DNA of 64,000 bases, taken from NCBI RefSeq assembly GCF_000381025.1, contig NZ_KB905822.1:202555-266554 (forward strand). Direction: 5' to 3'. Numbering within the stretch: position 1 is the first letter of the stretch; the number at the start of each line of letters is the position of its first letter. Below the pieces are notes generated by a model. It was given only the letters and a program-made list of their open reading frames with translations. It did no database searches and had not been told where the DNA came from. The position numbers and the translations under genes were made by a program. Shown in pieces: positions 25,327 to 34,421 of the stretch. Origin of the DNA: Streptomyces sulphureus DSM 40104 (GTDB lineage: Bacteria; Actinomycetota; Actinomycetes; Streptomycetales; Streptomycetaceae).

Positions 25327-27054
25327 TCAGGGGGAGGGCGCGATCTGCCAGTTCGAAGCCTGGCTGCGTGCTGCCCAGAAGGCGCTGTACGCGCCTTCGC
25401 TCGCGAGGAGTTCCGGATGTGTGCCGAGTTCCTGGATGCGACCGTCGGAGAGGACCGCGATCTGGTCGGCGGAGGCGATGGTGGACAGGCGGTGCGCCAC
25501 GACCAGGACGGTCCTGTCCACGGACATCTCCCGAAGCGCAGCACTCACCGCGGCTTCGTTCTCCCCGTCCAGCGCGGCGGTCGCCTCGTCGAGGAGGACT
25601 ACCGGGGCATCCTTGAGGAGGGCGCGCGCGATGGAGACGCGCTGCCGTTCCCCGCCGGACAGGTTGGAACCGCCCTCTCCGACCGGGGTTGCCCAGCCGA
25701 GAGGCAGGCGTGCGACGACCTCGGTGAGGCGCGCGGACTCTGCCGCCGCGCGGAGTTGGGCGTCGGTGGCGTCGGGGCGGCCGATGCGTACGTTCTCCTC
25801 CACCGTGGTGTCGAAGAGGTAGACGTCCTGCGAGACGATCGCGATCTGGCGCATCAGGGTCTCGTTGTCCATCTCGCGTACGTCCACACCGCCGATGCGC
25901 ACCGCACCTGCGTCGACGTCCCAGAACCGGGCCGCGAGCCGGGTGACGGTCGTCTTGCCGGCTCCGGACGGGCCGACGAGCGCGGTCATGGTGCCAGGGG
26001 GGCAATCCAGTGTGAGTCCGCTGAGGACCGGTTTGTCGCCGTAGTCGAATGCGACGTCGCGGAACTCCACCCGGGCGTCCCGCGGTGGTCGGGGAGTTGC
26101 GGGCTCGGGCAGGGGCGGGGTGGTCAGGATGCGGTCCACGCCGTCGAGCGCTGTGGCGGCCAGTTGTACGCCGGTGCCGTAGGGGGCGAGCAGGGAGACG
26201 GGCTCGGTGAAGCGGACGGCGAGGATCAGGAGAGCGACGATGTCCGCGATCCGCGTCTGCCCGTCGAGTACCAGCCAAGCCGCGACCACGCTGACCAAGG
26301 CGAAGCCGGCTTCGACGACCACCATGTACCAGGCCATCGGGGCGTTGCCTTTGTTGAGGCTGCGCACGGTGGCCGAACGGTCCGCGCGGAGCGCGGAGTC
26401 CAGCGACTCCCAACCCGACTCGGTACGCCCCGCGGCGCGCAGCACCGCCTGGGCGTGCGCGAATTCCAACACTCGGCTGGACACGTCGGAGAGCGAGGCG
26501 CCCTCCTCCGCTTGCGAGCCGGCGGAAGTCCGCTGTACCCGGCGGTAGAACACATACCCCAGCGGAGTCAGCGCCAGGAAGGCCACCGTCAGTCGCCAGT
26601 CGACGAACGCGGTGACGACCACGACCGTAGCGGGGGCGGTCACGGTGACGGTGATCTGCTGAAGGACCATGCCGGGGAAGTTGCCGAAGCTCTGTGCCGC
26701 GCCCATGACGGTCAGCAGTTCGCCCGTCCTCGCCTTGGTGAACCAGCCGAGAGGCAGGTGGACGACGTGAGAGGCGAGTTTCCGCGCCAGGGTCATGCTG
26801 CTGCGTTCGACTCCGATGGCGTAGCCCTTGTTGGAGGTGATCCACATGGCGACGCCGGAGGCGAGAGCGCCAACGGCCGCGACGATCAGCCACGGAAGCG
26901 CGCCCCGCACATCGCCGGTGAGCACGGCGCGCAGGACGGGGACGAGGGTGGCGAACGTGACGCCCTGGCACACCCCGGCGGTCACGTAGCCGAGGATCTG
27001 GCCGCGCATGCCGGTGGGTGCGCCGAGCAGCCGCTCGGCCTGCCGAATGATCAT
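25327..27054 (-). CDS. ABC half-transporter, permease-ATPase fusion (IrtB/YbtQ-like)
   Basis: 575 residues. An N-terminal type IV ABC membrane domain with six helices (about 15-300) is followed by an ATPase domain with Walker A GPSGAGKTT, signature LSGGERQR, Walker B PVVLLDEATAA and the H-loop VAHRLSTI. It overlaps the upstream half-transporter by 4 nt, so the two should form a heterodimer. In mycobacterial IrtAB and Yersinia YbtPQ, such paired half-transporters of exporter fold import metal-siderophore complexes. Here, next to a thiazoline metallophore NRPS, import of the metal complex is likely, though export cannot be excluded. Confidence 0.85.
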   Translation of the reverse strand: MIIRQAERLLGAPTGMRGQILGYVTAGVCQGVTFATLVPVLRAVLTGDVRGALPWLIVAAVGALASGVAMWITSNKGYAIGVERSSMTLARKLASHVVHLPLGWFTKARTGELLTVMGAAQSFGNFPGMVLQQITVTVTAPATVVVVTAFVDWRLTVAFLALTPLGYVFYRRVQRTSAGSQAEEGASLSDVSSRVLEFAHAQAVLRAAGRTESGWESLDSALRADRSATVRSLNKGNAPMAWYMVVVEAGFALVSVVAAWLVLDGQTRIADIVALLILAVRFTEPVSLLAPYGTGVQLAATALDGVDRILTTPPLPEPATPRPPRDARVEFRDVAFDYGDKPVLSGLTLDCPPGTMTALVGPSGAGKTTVTRLAARFWDVDAGAVRIGGVDVREMDNETLMRQIAIVSQDVYLFDTTVEENVRIGRPDATDAQLRAAAESARLTEVVARLPLGWATPVGEGGSNLSGGERQRVSIARALLKDAPVVLLDEATAALDGENEAAVSAALREMSVDRTVLVVAHRLSTIASADQIAVLSDGRIQELGTHPELLASEGAYSAFWAARSQASNWQIAPSP

Positions 27055-28829
27055 TTTCCGGTCTCCTGAACCGTCTGTTGAGCCTTCCACAGCCGCGAGT
27101 ACAGGCCGCCGCTCTCCAACAAGTCGCCGTGTGTGCCGCGTTCGGCGACCTTGCCCTCGTCGAGCACCACGATCTGGTCGACACCTGCGATGGTGTGCAA
27201 CCGGTGCGCGATCACCAGCAGCGTCCGGTTCCGGCTCAGCGCCCCCAGGGCCCGCTGCACGTCGGCCTCGCTGTGGGGGTCGGCGTGCGCCGTGGCTTCG
27301 TCGAGGATCACGACCGGGGCGTCCTGGAGGATGGCGCGGGCGATGGTGACGCGCTGGCGTTCTCCGCCGGAGAGCTCGCCGTTCTCCTCGCCGAGGACGG
27401 TGTCGTAGCCGTCGGGGAGCGTGGTGATGACGTCGTGGATCTGGGCTGCCCGCGCCGCCGACTCCACTTCCTCGTCGGTAGCCTCCGGGCGTCCGAGCCG
27501 GATGTTGTCCCGCACCGATGTGCGCAGCAGGATCACGTCCTGGAAGACGAACGCGACCATGCTGAGCAGCTTCTGGGTCGGAATGTCGCGGACGTCCGAG
27601 CCGCCGATCCTGATGCTCCCGGCGTCGACGTCCCAGAAGCGCGGCACCAGACGGGCGAAGGTCGTCTTGCCCGAGCCAGACGGCCCCACGAGCGCGGTGA
27701 CCGTGCCCGGCTCCAGGACGACGTCGATGTCGCGCAGTGCGGGGGTGCCCTCTCCGTAGCCGAAGGTCACCCCCTCGAAGGTGACGCGGCTGTTCTTCGG
27801 TACCGCTGCCGACTCCGGTTCGGGCAGCGGGCGTTCGCTGAGGACTCGGGCGATGTGGGTGGCCCCGAGCTGGGCGTCCCGGATGGCGTAGCCGAGTTGG
27901 GCGACGTTCAGTACGGTGCTCGGCAGCCCGACGCCCACGGCGAGGAAAGGCAGCAGCGTTCCCGGCGCCGTCCAGTCGAAGGCGATGAACGTACAGCCGA
28001 CGGCGGCGATCCAGACCACCATGGACGCGGGCGAGAGGAGCGTGTTGATCAGGTTGGTGGGGCGTCCGATGCCTGCCATCCACCGCATGCACACGTCCGA
28101 GAGACGGTCGGTCGCCTCGGCGAACCTTCCGAAGCTCCGTGAGGCGGTCCCGTAGGTCTTGATGACCTCGACGCCGTCGGCGAGTTCCACGGTCGTCTTC
28201 GTCAACTCCGCCTGGGCGGTGTTGAATGCGTCCATGTTGCGTTGGTAGCCCTGCTGGATGCGGGGGGCCAGTACGGCGAGGACGACGCATACGTAGCCGA
28301 CGACCAGGAGCCCGACGCGCCAGTCGACGGTCAGCATGTAGACCACGGCGGCCAGCGGCATGACGATGCCGGAGGTCATGTCGGCTGCGGCATGAGCGAC
28401 GAGGGTGTGCACCTGTTTCACGTCGTCCGCGACGGCCTTCTTCACCTCGCCCGAGCCGTTGGCCGAGAACCAGCCCAACGGCAGCCTGCCCAGGTGCCGG
28501 GCGATACGGGACCGGGTGAGGTACCGGAAGTCGGCGTCGGCGTAATGGCAGAGCTGGGTGGCGCCGATGTAGAGCAGGCTGCGCAGCACCGCGCCGCCGA
28601 TGCCCGCGAGCACCCACCACCACACCAGGGTCGACTCACTCGTCCCGTGCTCCAGCAACGTCCGCCCCAGCTCGGCGACGGCCACGTACGGCACGAGCGC
28701 GCAGGCCGAGGAGAGCCCTGCCAGGGCCACCCCGAGCAGCAACTTGCCTCTGACGGGCCGCACCAGGTTCTTGAGCGCTCCCGTGTCGACCAGCGGTGGT
28801 TGTCCGCCGGGAGCGGGTTCTTGCGTCAT
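27051..28829 (-). CDS. ABC half-transporter, permease-ATPase fusion (IrtA/YbtP-like partner)
   Basis: 592 residues with the same layout as its downstream partner: six-helix membrane domain, Walker A GPSGSGKTT, signature LSGGERQR, Walker B PVVILDEATAHAD, H-loop IAHRLHTI. No siderophore-reductase domain precedes it, unlike mycobacterial IrtA. It is the first gene of a two-gene leftward operon whose promoter region carries a Zur-box-like site at 28978-28992, 149 bases upstream of the ATG. Confidence 0.85.
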   Translation of the reverse strand: MTQEPAPGGQPPLVDTGALKNLVRPVRGKLLLGVALAGLSSACALVPYVAVAELGRTLLEHGTSESTLVWWWVLAGIGGAVLRSLLYIGATQLCHYADADFRYLTRSRIARHLGRLPLGWFSANGSGEVKKAVADDVKQVHTLVAHAAADMTSGIVMPLAAVVYMLTVDWRVGLLVVGYVCVVLAVLAPRIQQGYQRNMDAFNTAQAELTKTTVELADGVEVIKTYGTASRSFGRFAEATDRLSDVCMRWMAGIGRPTNLINTLLSPASMVVWIAAVGCTFIAFDWTAPGTLLPFLAVGVGLPSTVLNVAQLGYAIRDAQLGATHIARVLSERPLPEPESAAVPKNSRVTFEGVTFGYGEGTPALRDIDVVLEPGTVTALVGPSGSGKTTFARLVPRFWDVDAGSIRIGGSDVRDIPTQKLLSMVAFVFQDVILLRTSVRDNIRLGRPEATDEEVESAARAAQIHDVITTLPDGYDTVLGEENGELSGGERQRVTIARAILQDAPVVILDEATAHADPHSEADVQRALGALSRNRTLLVIAHRLHTIAGVDQIVVLDEGKVAERGTHGDLLESGGLYSRLWKAQQTVQETGK

Positions 28830-28977
28830 CTGTCGTCATCCGTCCTGAGCTGCGACGGAGCACACAAGGCCACGTCTGGCTCCGTGAACGCACGTGCCCG
28901 GCAGCAGTTCCGGAAGGCCGACAAGCGCTGCCGGCCCGGTTCGGGCTTGTTGCTGACGGGGGGTGCCATTCGTGAAT

Positions 28978-28992
28978 TGGAAATTATATTCA
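28978..28992. promoter_or_regulatory. Zur-box-like operator in divergent ABC / P450 promoter
   Basis: TGGAAATTATATTCA matches the Streptomyces Zur consensus (TGaaAATgATTttCA): the left half TGGAAAT equals the left half of the perfect palindrome at 62925, and the right half ATATTCA differs from ATTTTCA at one base. It lies in an AT-rich island of a 290-bp divergent gap, 149 bases from the ABC start and 126 from the P450 start, so one site could govern both operons. Confidence 0.65.
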
Positions 28993-29118
28993 TTTTGCGT
29001 GGCAGGTTACGCAGCGCTCTGCGTGGAGTCAACGGAGAGCCGCGGCAGTTGACGTCAGCCGGGAGGCCGGCGGGTGACGCCACAGGTGTGGTCGACCGTG
29101 CAGGCGAAAGGGAGCGTG

Positions 29119-30453
29119 ATGACGTCGGAACCCACGGCCCGGGAAGCGGCCCGCATCAGGAGGCTGCCGCTTCCACCCGGCCCCCGACTGCCCAGAGTGG
29201 TGCAGACCGCGCTGTACCGACGCGTGCCCTACCGCCTGACCCCGAAGTTGCGCGGCACATACGGCGACATCGTCCTGCTGCGCCTCTTCCCGGAAGGAAC
29301 CGTCGTCCAACTCGCCGACGCGCAGCACATCCAGGCACTGCTGAAGGGCAGCGACGCGGTGTTCCACGGCGGCGAGGGCAACGCCATCGTGGAGCCGATC
29401 CTGGGGTCCGGTTCCCTCATGCTCGCCGACGAGGCGGAGCACAGGCGCGCACGTCGACTGCTCATGCCGGCCTTCCGTACCGCGGCGCTGCGCGGTTACG
29501 AGGACATGGTGGGCCGTCTCGCAGCCCGCGAGGCGGAGCAGTGGCGGCCGGGCGTGGCCTTCAGGGCGCACGACCGCATGAACGGTCTCACCCTGGAGAT
29601 CATCATGCAGGTCGTTTTCGGGGTGGCGGAAGGAGCTCACCTGGGCGAACTGCGCCATCTGATGGGTGAGTTCGTTAAGGTGAAGCCGCTCGACTTCCTG
29701 GGCTGGCACATGCCCGCCCTCCAGAAGGTAGGACGCTGGCGGCGGAAGCTCGCCCAGCAGCGTCGGCTCGACGAGCTGATCCAGGCTCTGATCGCCGAAC
29801 GCCGCGCCGCGAAGGACACCGCGGAACGGCATGACGTGCTCTCGCAACTCCTGTCCGTGCCGGCGGAGTCGGACGCGCTGACCGATGCCGAGCTGCGCGA
29901 CCAGCTCGTCAGTCTGCTGCTCGCCGGGCACGAGACGACCGCTACCGCCCTCGCCTGGTCGCTGCACGCCCTGGCGTGGGACAGCGCTCTCCAGGAGAAG
30001 GCCGCCGCCGCTGCTGTCTCCGACGATCGCAAGTACCTGGAGGCGATAGTCAAGGAAGCACTGCGGCTTCATCCCGTCATCTCGGAGATCGCCCGCAAGG
30101 TGACGCAGGAGGTGGAGATCGGCGGCTTCCGTGTCCCCGCCCGCGCCGTGGTCATGCCGATGATCGGCCAGGTCCATACCGACGCCGAACACCACGAAGA
30201 TCCGGGCGCGTTCAGGCCGGAGCGCTTCCTCGACGGTCGGGTCCCACGTGGTAGCTGGCTGCCGTTCGGAGGCGGGCCACGCTACTGCCTGGGGGCCGGA
30301 TTCGCCTTGATGGAGTCCGCTCTCGTGCTGCGGGAGATCCTGACGCGCTATCGGCTCTCCCCGTGCGGTGACCGGCCGGAGGAACCGCGTGCCCGCCACG
30401 TGATCCTCGTCCCCGCCCGCGGCTGCAAGATCACTACCACTCGCCGCGGCTGA
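29119..30453 (+). CDS. Cytochrome P450 (CYP110-like)
   Basis: 444 residues from ATG 29119, behind AAAGGGA (a GTG 45 bases upstream is less likely). It begins with a Pro-rich LPLPPGPRLPR hinge, has the I-helix oxygen-activation motif AGHETT, the K-helix EALR, and the heme-binding FGGGPRYCLGAGF with its Cys thiolate. This long-type P450 differs in class from the second P450 at 39000. It is followed 28 bp later by an acyltransferase-like gene, so hydroxylation then acylation of the metallophore or a precursor is a reasonable guess. No dedicated ferredoxin gene is adjacent. Confidence 0.87.
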   Translation: MTSEPTAREAARIRRLPLPPGPRLPRVVQTALYRRVPYRLTPKLRGTYGDIVLLRLFPEGTVVQLADAQHIQALLKGSDAVFHGGEGNAIVEPILGSGSLMLADEAEHRRARRLLMPAFRTAALRGYEDMVGRLAAREAEQWRPGVAFRAHDRMNGLTLEIIMQVVFGVAEGAHLGELRHLMGEFVKVKPLDFLGWHMPALQKVGRWRRKLAQQRRLDELIQALIAERRAAKDTAERHDVLSQLLSVPAESDALTDAELRDQLVSLLLAGHETTATALAWSLHALAWDSALQEKAAAAAVSDDRKYLEAIVKEALRLHPVISEIARKVTQEVEIGGFRVPARAVVMPMIGQVHTDAEHHEDPGAFRPERFLDGRVPRGSWLPFGGGPRYCLGAGFALMESALVLREILTRYRLSPCGDRPEEPRARHVILVPARGCKITTTRRG

Positions 30454-30488
30454 CAGGCTCAAGCCGCTCTCTCACCCCGGAGGCCCCC

Positions 30489-31724
30489 GTGGTCGAACAG
30501 CGCCCCCTCGAACCCAGCGAATCCCTGCTGATGCGTTCCGACCAGGGCATCGTCTTCGATGCCCTGGTGGAAGGCCCGGTGGACGTCGACGCCATGGAGA
30601 GAGCGTGGGCGGAACTGCTCGCCCTCGACCCCGCGTTGGCCGGGACCATCAGCCAGCAACAGGGGCGATACGTGCTGTCGGCGCGGGCACCAGCACGGTC
30701 GAAGGCGCGCACGGCCACGACCACCCCGGAGCACCGCGAGGCGCTCGCCGCCGCCCTCGACCCTGCGACAGCTCTGGCCCGTCTCGTCGTCACTCCGTGC
30801 GAGGGTGGCTACAGGGTCGGGCTCGCCATCCATCACGCGGTCGCAGACGGGCGGGCGGCAGCGGCGCTCTATGCCCTGCTGTGGGAGCGCTACACGGCTG
30901 TGCTCTCGGGAAAGGGGGAGCACGTCGCTCCCCGAGGCGGACTCCGACCGGGCGCCGAGCCGTTCCTCTCGCACCTGTTCACTCGCGAAGAGGTAGAGGC
31001 CGCGGTGCGTGCGTACCGAGGCGCCTTCCACGGGTTTCCCAAGGGACCGGCGGCCGGGGTCGGCGACGACGGCGCGGTGCGGGTACGGCGCCTCCTGCTG
31101 GACCGTGCGGAGACCAACTCCCTGCTCGCCACCGCACGGAGGGCCGAGGTGTCCGTGCACGCACTTCTCTGCGCCGCGCTCCTGAGCGCCGGCCGCAGGG
31201 CGGACGCTGACGAGGGGGCGCCGCTGCTGCTGTCGGGCTGGTCGGTGGTGGATCTGCGGCGTCGGGTCACGCCGCACGTCTCCGACCTCGGCGTCACCAA
31301 CTTCACCAGCGGCGCCAAGAGCGAGCTGGACGTCGCTCGCGACACCGACCCGTTGCAGCTCGCACGGCGGGTGAAGCGGCAGCTCGACTCCCAACTCGCG
31401 GCGCGGACACCGCAGAAGCTGGCGCTGCGGCTGGGGGAGGTGGTGGGTGCTGCGTTCGCCTCCGTCTCTCCGCCGCGCTTTCTGCTGACGAACCTCGGGG
31501 TCCTTCCCCCGTTGCAGGTCCCGGACGGCGTCGCCATCAGGGACCTGCGGTTCTACGACTCCCAGCCCGTACCCGTTCCCATATACATGGCCCAGACCTA
31601 CGCCGGGCGCCTCAGCGTGGAACTCGTCCAGTGGCAGTCGGCGGCGAGTGAGGAGCAGGCACGCACGGCGCTCGGCACACTGCGCGAAGCGCTCGTGCCG
31701 TCGTCTCCTCCCGTGCCTCTCTGA
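30489..31724 (+). CDS. Stand-alone condensation-superfamily acyltransferase (PapA-like)
   Basis: 411 residues. The N-terminal lobe contains the catalytic HHAVADG (HHxxxDG), and the C-terminal lobe has VVDLRRRV at the position of the structural DFGWG/DLR motif seen in PapA-type acyltransferases and LNYG-like transferases. It lacks carrier or adenylation domains. Such proteins esterify or amidate a hydroxyl or amine with a CoA- or carrier-bound acyl group. Behind a P450, it may acylate a newly made hydroxyl. The substrate is unknown. Confidence 0.7.
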   Translation: MVEQRPLEPSESLLMRSDQGIVFDALVEGPVDVDAMERAWAELLALDPALAGTISQQQGRYVLSARAPARSKARTATTTPEHREALAAALDPATALARLVVTPCEGGYRVGLAIHHAVADGRAAAALYALLWERYTAVLSGKGEHVAPRGGLRPGAEPFLSHLFTREEVEAAVRAYRGAFHGFPKGPAAGVGDDGAVRVRRLLLDRAETNSLLATARRAEVSVHALLCAALLSAGRRADADEGAPLLLSGWSVVDLRRRVTPHVSDLGVTNFTSGAKSELDVARDTDPLQLARRVKRQLDSQLAARTPQKLALRLGEVVGAAFASVSPPRFLLTNLGVLPPLQVPDGVAIRDLRFYDSQPVPVPIYMAQTYAGRLSVELVQWQSAASEEQARTALGTLREALVPSSPPVPL

Positions 31725-31745
31725 GCGTCGCCCCGCCTGCTGGCT

Positions 31746-31803
31746 GTGCGGCGCGGGGTGGCGTGGTGGGCCGGTCGCGCGGGTTCTCCCCGGTGCGCCG
31801 CAC
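31746..31803. terminator. Inverted repeat between convergent acyltransferase and ABC genes
   Basis: GTGCGGCGC (31746-31754) pairs with GCGCCGCAC (31795-31803); the intervening ~40 bases can extend it with GGGG/CCCC pairing. It lies in the 87-bp gap between convergent stops. Confidence 0.45.
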
Positions 31804-31811
31804 GTGCGCAG

Positions 31812-34421
31812 TCATCCACCCTTTTGATCGGCAGTGCGCAACGGGCTTCCCCTTCTGTCGAGTTGTCTTGCGAGGGAAGCGTCGAGCATTCCGCGAGTGG
31901 CCGGATGGGCGGGGGCGGTGAGGACCCTTGCCACGGGGCCGAACTCGCACACCTCGCCGTTGCGCAGCACCGCTATGTCTCCTCCCAGTCGGGCCGCGAC
32001 GGACAGATCGTGGGTGACGACCACCAGCGTCATCCCGTCCTCGGACCGCAGGGAGGCCAGCAGCTTGACCATGGAAGCCGCCGTGGCTGCGTCGAGTGCG
32101 GAGGTGATCTCGTCGCAGAGCAGGACCTCCGGCCGGGCGGCCAACGCCCGTGCCAGGGCGACGCGTTGTCGCTGACCGCCGGAGAGCGCGGAAGGTGGCC
32201 GCCCGGCCGTCGAAGAGGGGAGGTCCACCCTCGCCAGCAGCTCCTCCGGGGCGTGCGGTGCGGGAAGCCGTCCCGCGGGTGCGAACAGGCGGAGTGGCCG
32301 GCGGAGGATCTCGTCGACTGTGTGGGCGGGGTTCAACGAGTCGAAGGGGTCCTGCGGCACGAACTGGAGGGTACGGAGCGTTTCCCGCGTGCGGTCCCCG
32401 ACCGCATGCGGAACGGCCTTCCCGGAGAGAAGAAGCTCGCCGTGCCATTCCGGGTGTAGGCCCGCGAGGCAGCGCAGCAGGGTGCTCTTCCCGCTGCCCG
32501 AGGGACCGACGACGGTGAGGCAGCCGGCCCGTGGGACATCCAGGTCCAGCTCCCGTAGCACGGCCGGGCCTTGCCGGGAGTGTCCCGCGCGCAGGCCGCG
32601 CACTCGGAGGAGGGGACCTGTCTCGGGCGCCTCGCGCTCGGTCGTGCGAACTACGGCGCTGTCGCCCTCCGTTGCCCCCGACAGCTCGCGGAAAGCGGAG
32701 TGCGCGACGAGGGCCGTCTCGGCCAGCTTTCGGCCGGGCTCGCTCACCGGCTGGTCGAGCACGTCGGAGACGGTGCCGGCCTCGACGATCCGGCCGTGTG
32801 CCATGAGCAGGACGCGGTCCGCTGCGCGGGCGGCGGCAGCCAAGTCGTGTGTGACCAGCAGGATTCCCACGCCGGTGCGGTCGCGCAGCGTCGAGAGGTC
32901 CCTCAGCAGAGCGGCAGCCGTGACCGGATCGAGGGCGCTGGTCGGTTCGTCCATGACCAGAAGACCGGGCCGAGGGGCGAGGGCGCCTGCGAGGGCCACA
33001 CGTTGCCGCTGTCCCCCGGACAACTGGTGCGGCCAGCGCCTGAGGAACGCGTCGTCGTCAGGGAGGTCGACCAGTCGCAGAGCCTCGCGTGCCCGGGTGG
33101 TGCGCTCCGCAGCGGGGACCTCGGCTGCTCTGAGGAGTTCGGCCAGGTGCGTTCCGATCCGCATGGTGGGCGACAACGCGGTACGGGGGTCCTGCGGTAC
33201 GTACGCGGTGTTGCGGGCGCGCAGGGACCGCAGGGCGCGAGGGCCGAGTGTGTGCAGCTTGCTGCCGCTCAGCGTCAACTCGCCGCGGGTGTGCGTCAGT
33301 CCGGGTCGGAACCCGCCGAGCAGGGCCAGTGCGAGGGTGGTCTTGCCGCTGCCGGATTCGCCGACCAGCGCGAGTATCTGCCCCGGCGCCACGTCGACGT
33401 CGACCTCGTGCAGCACGTGGCCGGAGGCCGAGGCGACGCACAGACCGCGGGCCTGCGCCAGCACTTCGCCGTGGTGGGAAGTGGTGGCGGGGACCGCGGT
33501 CTGTGCAGGGGTGTGCCGGTGTTCGTCCGCCGGTCCTGTGGGTTGGCGAACGCCGGGCGTGAGGCGGTCGACGAGCATGTTCGCGGACACGAGGATGGCC
33601 AACAGCAGGACGGCGGGCGCCAGGACGGCGAGCGGCTGGAGAGCCAGTCCCGGCTGGTTCTCCAGGAGCATCAGGGCCCAGTCGGCTTCCGGCGGTTGGG
33701 TGCCGTAGCCGAGGAACGCGGCCGTCGCGATGGTGAACACGGCGGCGACAAAGCGCACGCCGGCGTCGGCGCAGAGCAGCGGGAGCAGGTTGGGCAGCAG
33801 TTCCCGGGAGAGGATCGACGGGGTGCGCTCTCCGCGTGCCTGCGCAGCTTCCACATAGTCGTGTTCGAGGGCCTGCGCGGTCGCGGCGCGCACCATCCTG
33901 GCGATGTCGGGGACGAGGATCACGGCCGTCGCGACGGCGACGCCGACCGGACCGCGACCCACGGCCACGACGAGCACGCTGAGAAGGATGAAGGCGGGCA
34001 TGCTCATGAGCAGATCCGCGGTGCGCATCAGCACGGAATCGACCCAGCCCCGCCGCAGCGCGGCCAGCATCCCCGCCACCGCGCCCAGCAGATACGCGGC
34101 CACCAGCACACCGCACGCGGAGAGGATCAACCCTCGACCGCCGCTGAGGACACGGCTGAGCACGTCCGCCCCCAAGTGGTCGGTACCCAGCGGGGTTTCC
34201 CCACTCGGGGAGGCATAGGGAATGTCGACGGTCGCACCGGGATCGTGAGGCGCAAGCCAGGGGCCGACGAGGGCGAGCAGCAGGCCGGCAGCGAGGACCA
34301 GGGCGCTCACCCGGGCGCGCCTGCGCTGTCGCGCTCCGGACGCCTTTCCGCGCGGGGGCGGTGTGAGCGACGTCGGAGAGTCCTGGGGCGTGGCCTGTAC
34401 GCCGAGACGGGGGCTGGTCAT
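31812..34421 (-). CDS. Oligopeptide-type ABC importer: permease fused to two ATPase domains
   Basis: 869 residues in one frame. Residues about 1-290 are a DppC/OppC-type permease (six helices; the EAAQARGE region is the EAA coupling loop). About 310-560 are a first ATPase (GESGSGKTT, LSGGQRQR, LLVMDEPTSALD). About 600-860 are a second (GPSGSGKST, LSGGQRQR, VLLCDEITSALD). In typical Opp/Dpp/Nik systems these are three separate genes (C, D, F). The ATG overlaps the OppB-like stop, so with the binding protein and first permease upstream the system is complete. In this cluster it could import the metal-metallophore complex or a shunt peptide. Reading frame and overlaps argue against a sequencing artefact. 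Confidence 0.85.
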   Translation of the reverse strand: MTSPRLGVQATPQDSPTSLTPPPRGKASGARQRRRARVSALVLAAGLLLALVGPWLAPHDPGATVDIPYASPSGETPLGTDHLGADVLSRVLSGGRGLILSACGVLVAAYLLGAVAGMLAALRRGWVDSVLMRTADLLMSMPAFILLSVLVVAVGRGPVGVAVATAVILVPDIARMVRAATAQALEHDYVEAAQARGERTPSILSRELLPNLLPLLCADAGVRFVAAVFTIATAAFLGYGTQPPEADWALMLLENQPGLALQPLAVLAPAVLLLAILVSANMLVDRLTPGVRQPTGPADEHRHTPAQTAVPATTSHHGEVLAQARGLCVASASGHVLHEVDVDVAPGQILALVGESGSGKTTLALALLGGFRPGLTHTRGELTLSGSKLHTLGPRALRSLRARNTAYVPQDPRTALSPTMRIGTHLAELLRAAEVPAAERTTRAREALRLVDLPDDDAFLRRWPHQLSGGQRQRVALAGALAPRPGLLVMDEPTSALDPVTAAALLRDLSTLRDRTGVGILLVTHDLAAAARAADRVLLMAHGRIVEAGTVSDVLDQPVSEPGRKLAETALVAHSAFRELSGATEGDSAVVRTTEREAPETGPLLRVRGLRAGHSRQGPAVLRELDLDVPRAGCLTVVGPSGSGKSTLLRCLAGLHPEWHGELLLSGKAVPHAVGDRTRETLRTLQFVPQDPFDSLNPAHTVDEILRRPLRLFAPAGRLPAPHAPEELLARVDLPSSTAGRPPSALSGGQRQRVALARALAARPEVLLCDEITSALDAATAASMVKLLASLRSEDGMTLVVVTHDLSVAARLGGDIAVLRNGEVCEFGPVARVLTAPAHPATRGMLDASLARQLDRRGSPLRTADQKGG

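Noticed and set aside
25327..28829. Drug-export function for the paired ABC half-transporters
   Set aside because: Not excluded by sequence, but pairing, 4-nt overlap, Zur-type operator and a thiazoline NRPS neighbour fit the IrtAB/YbtPQ metallophore import group better.
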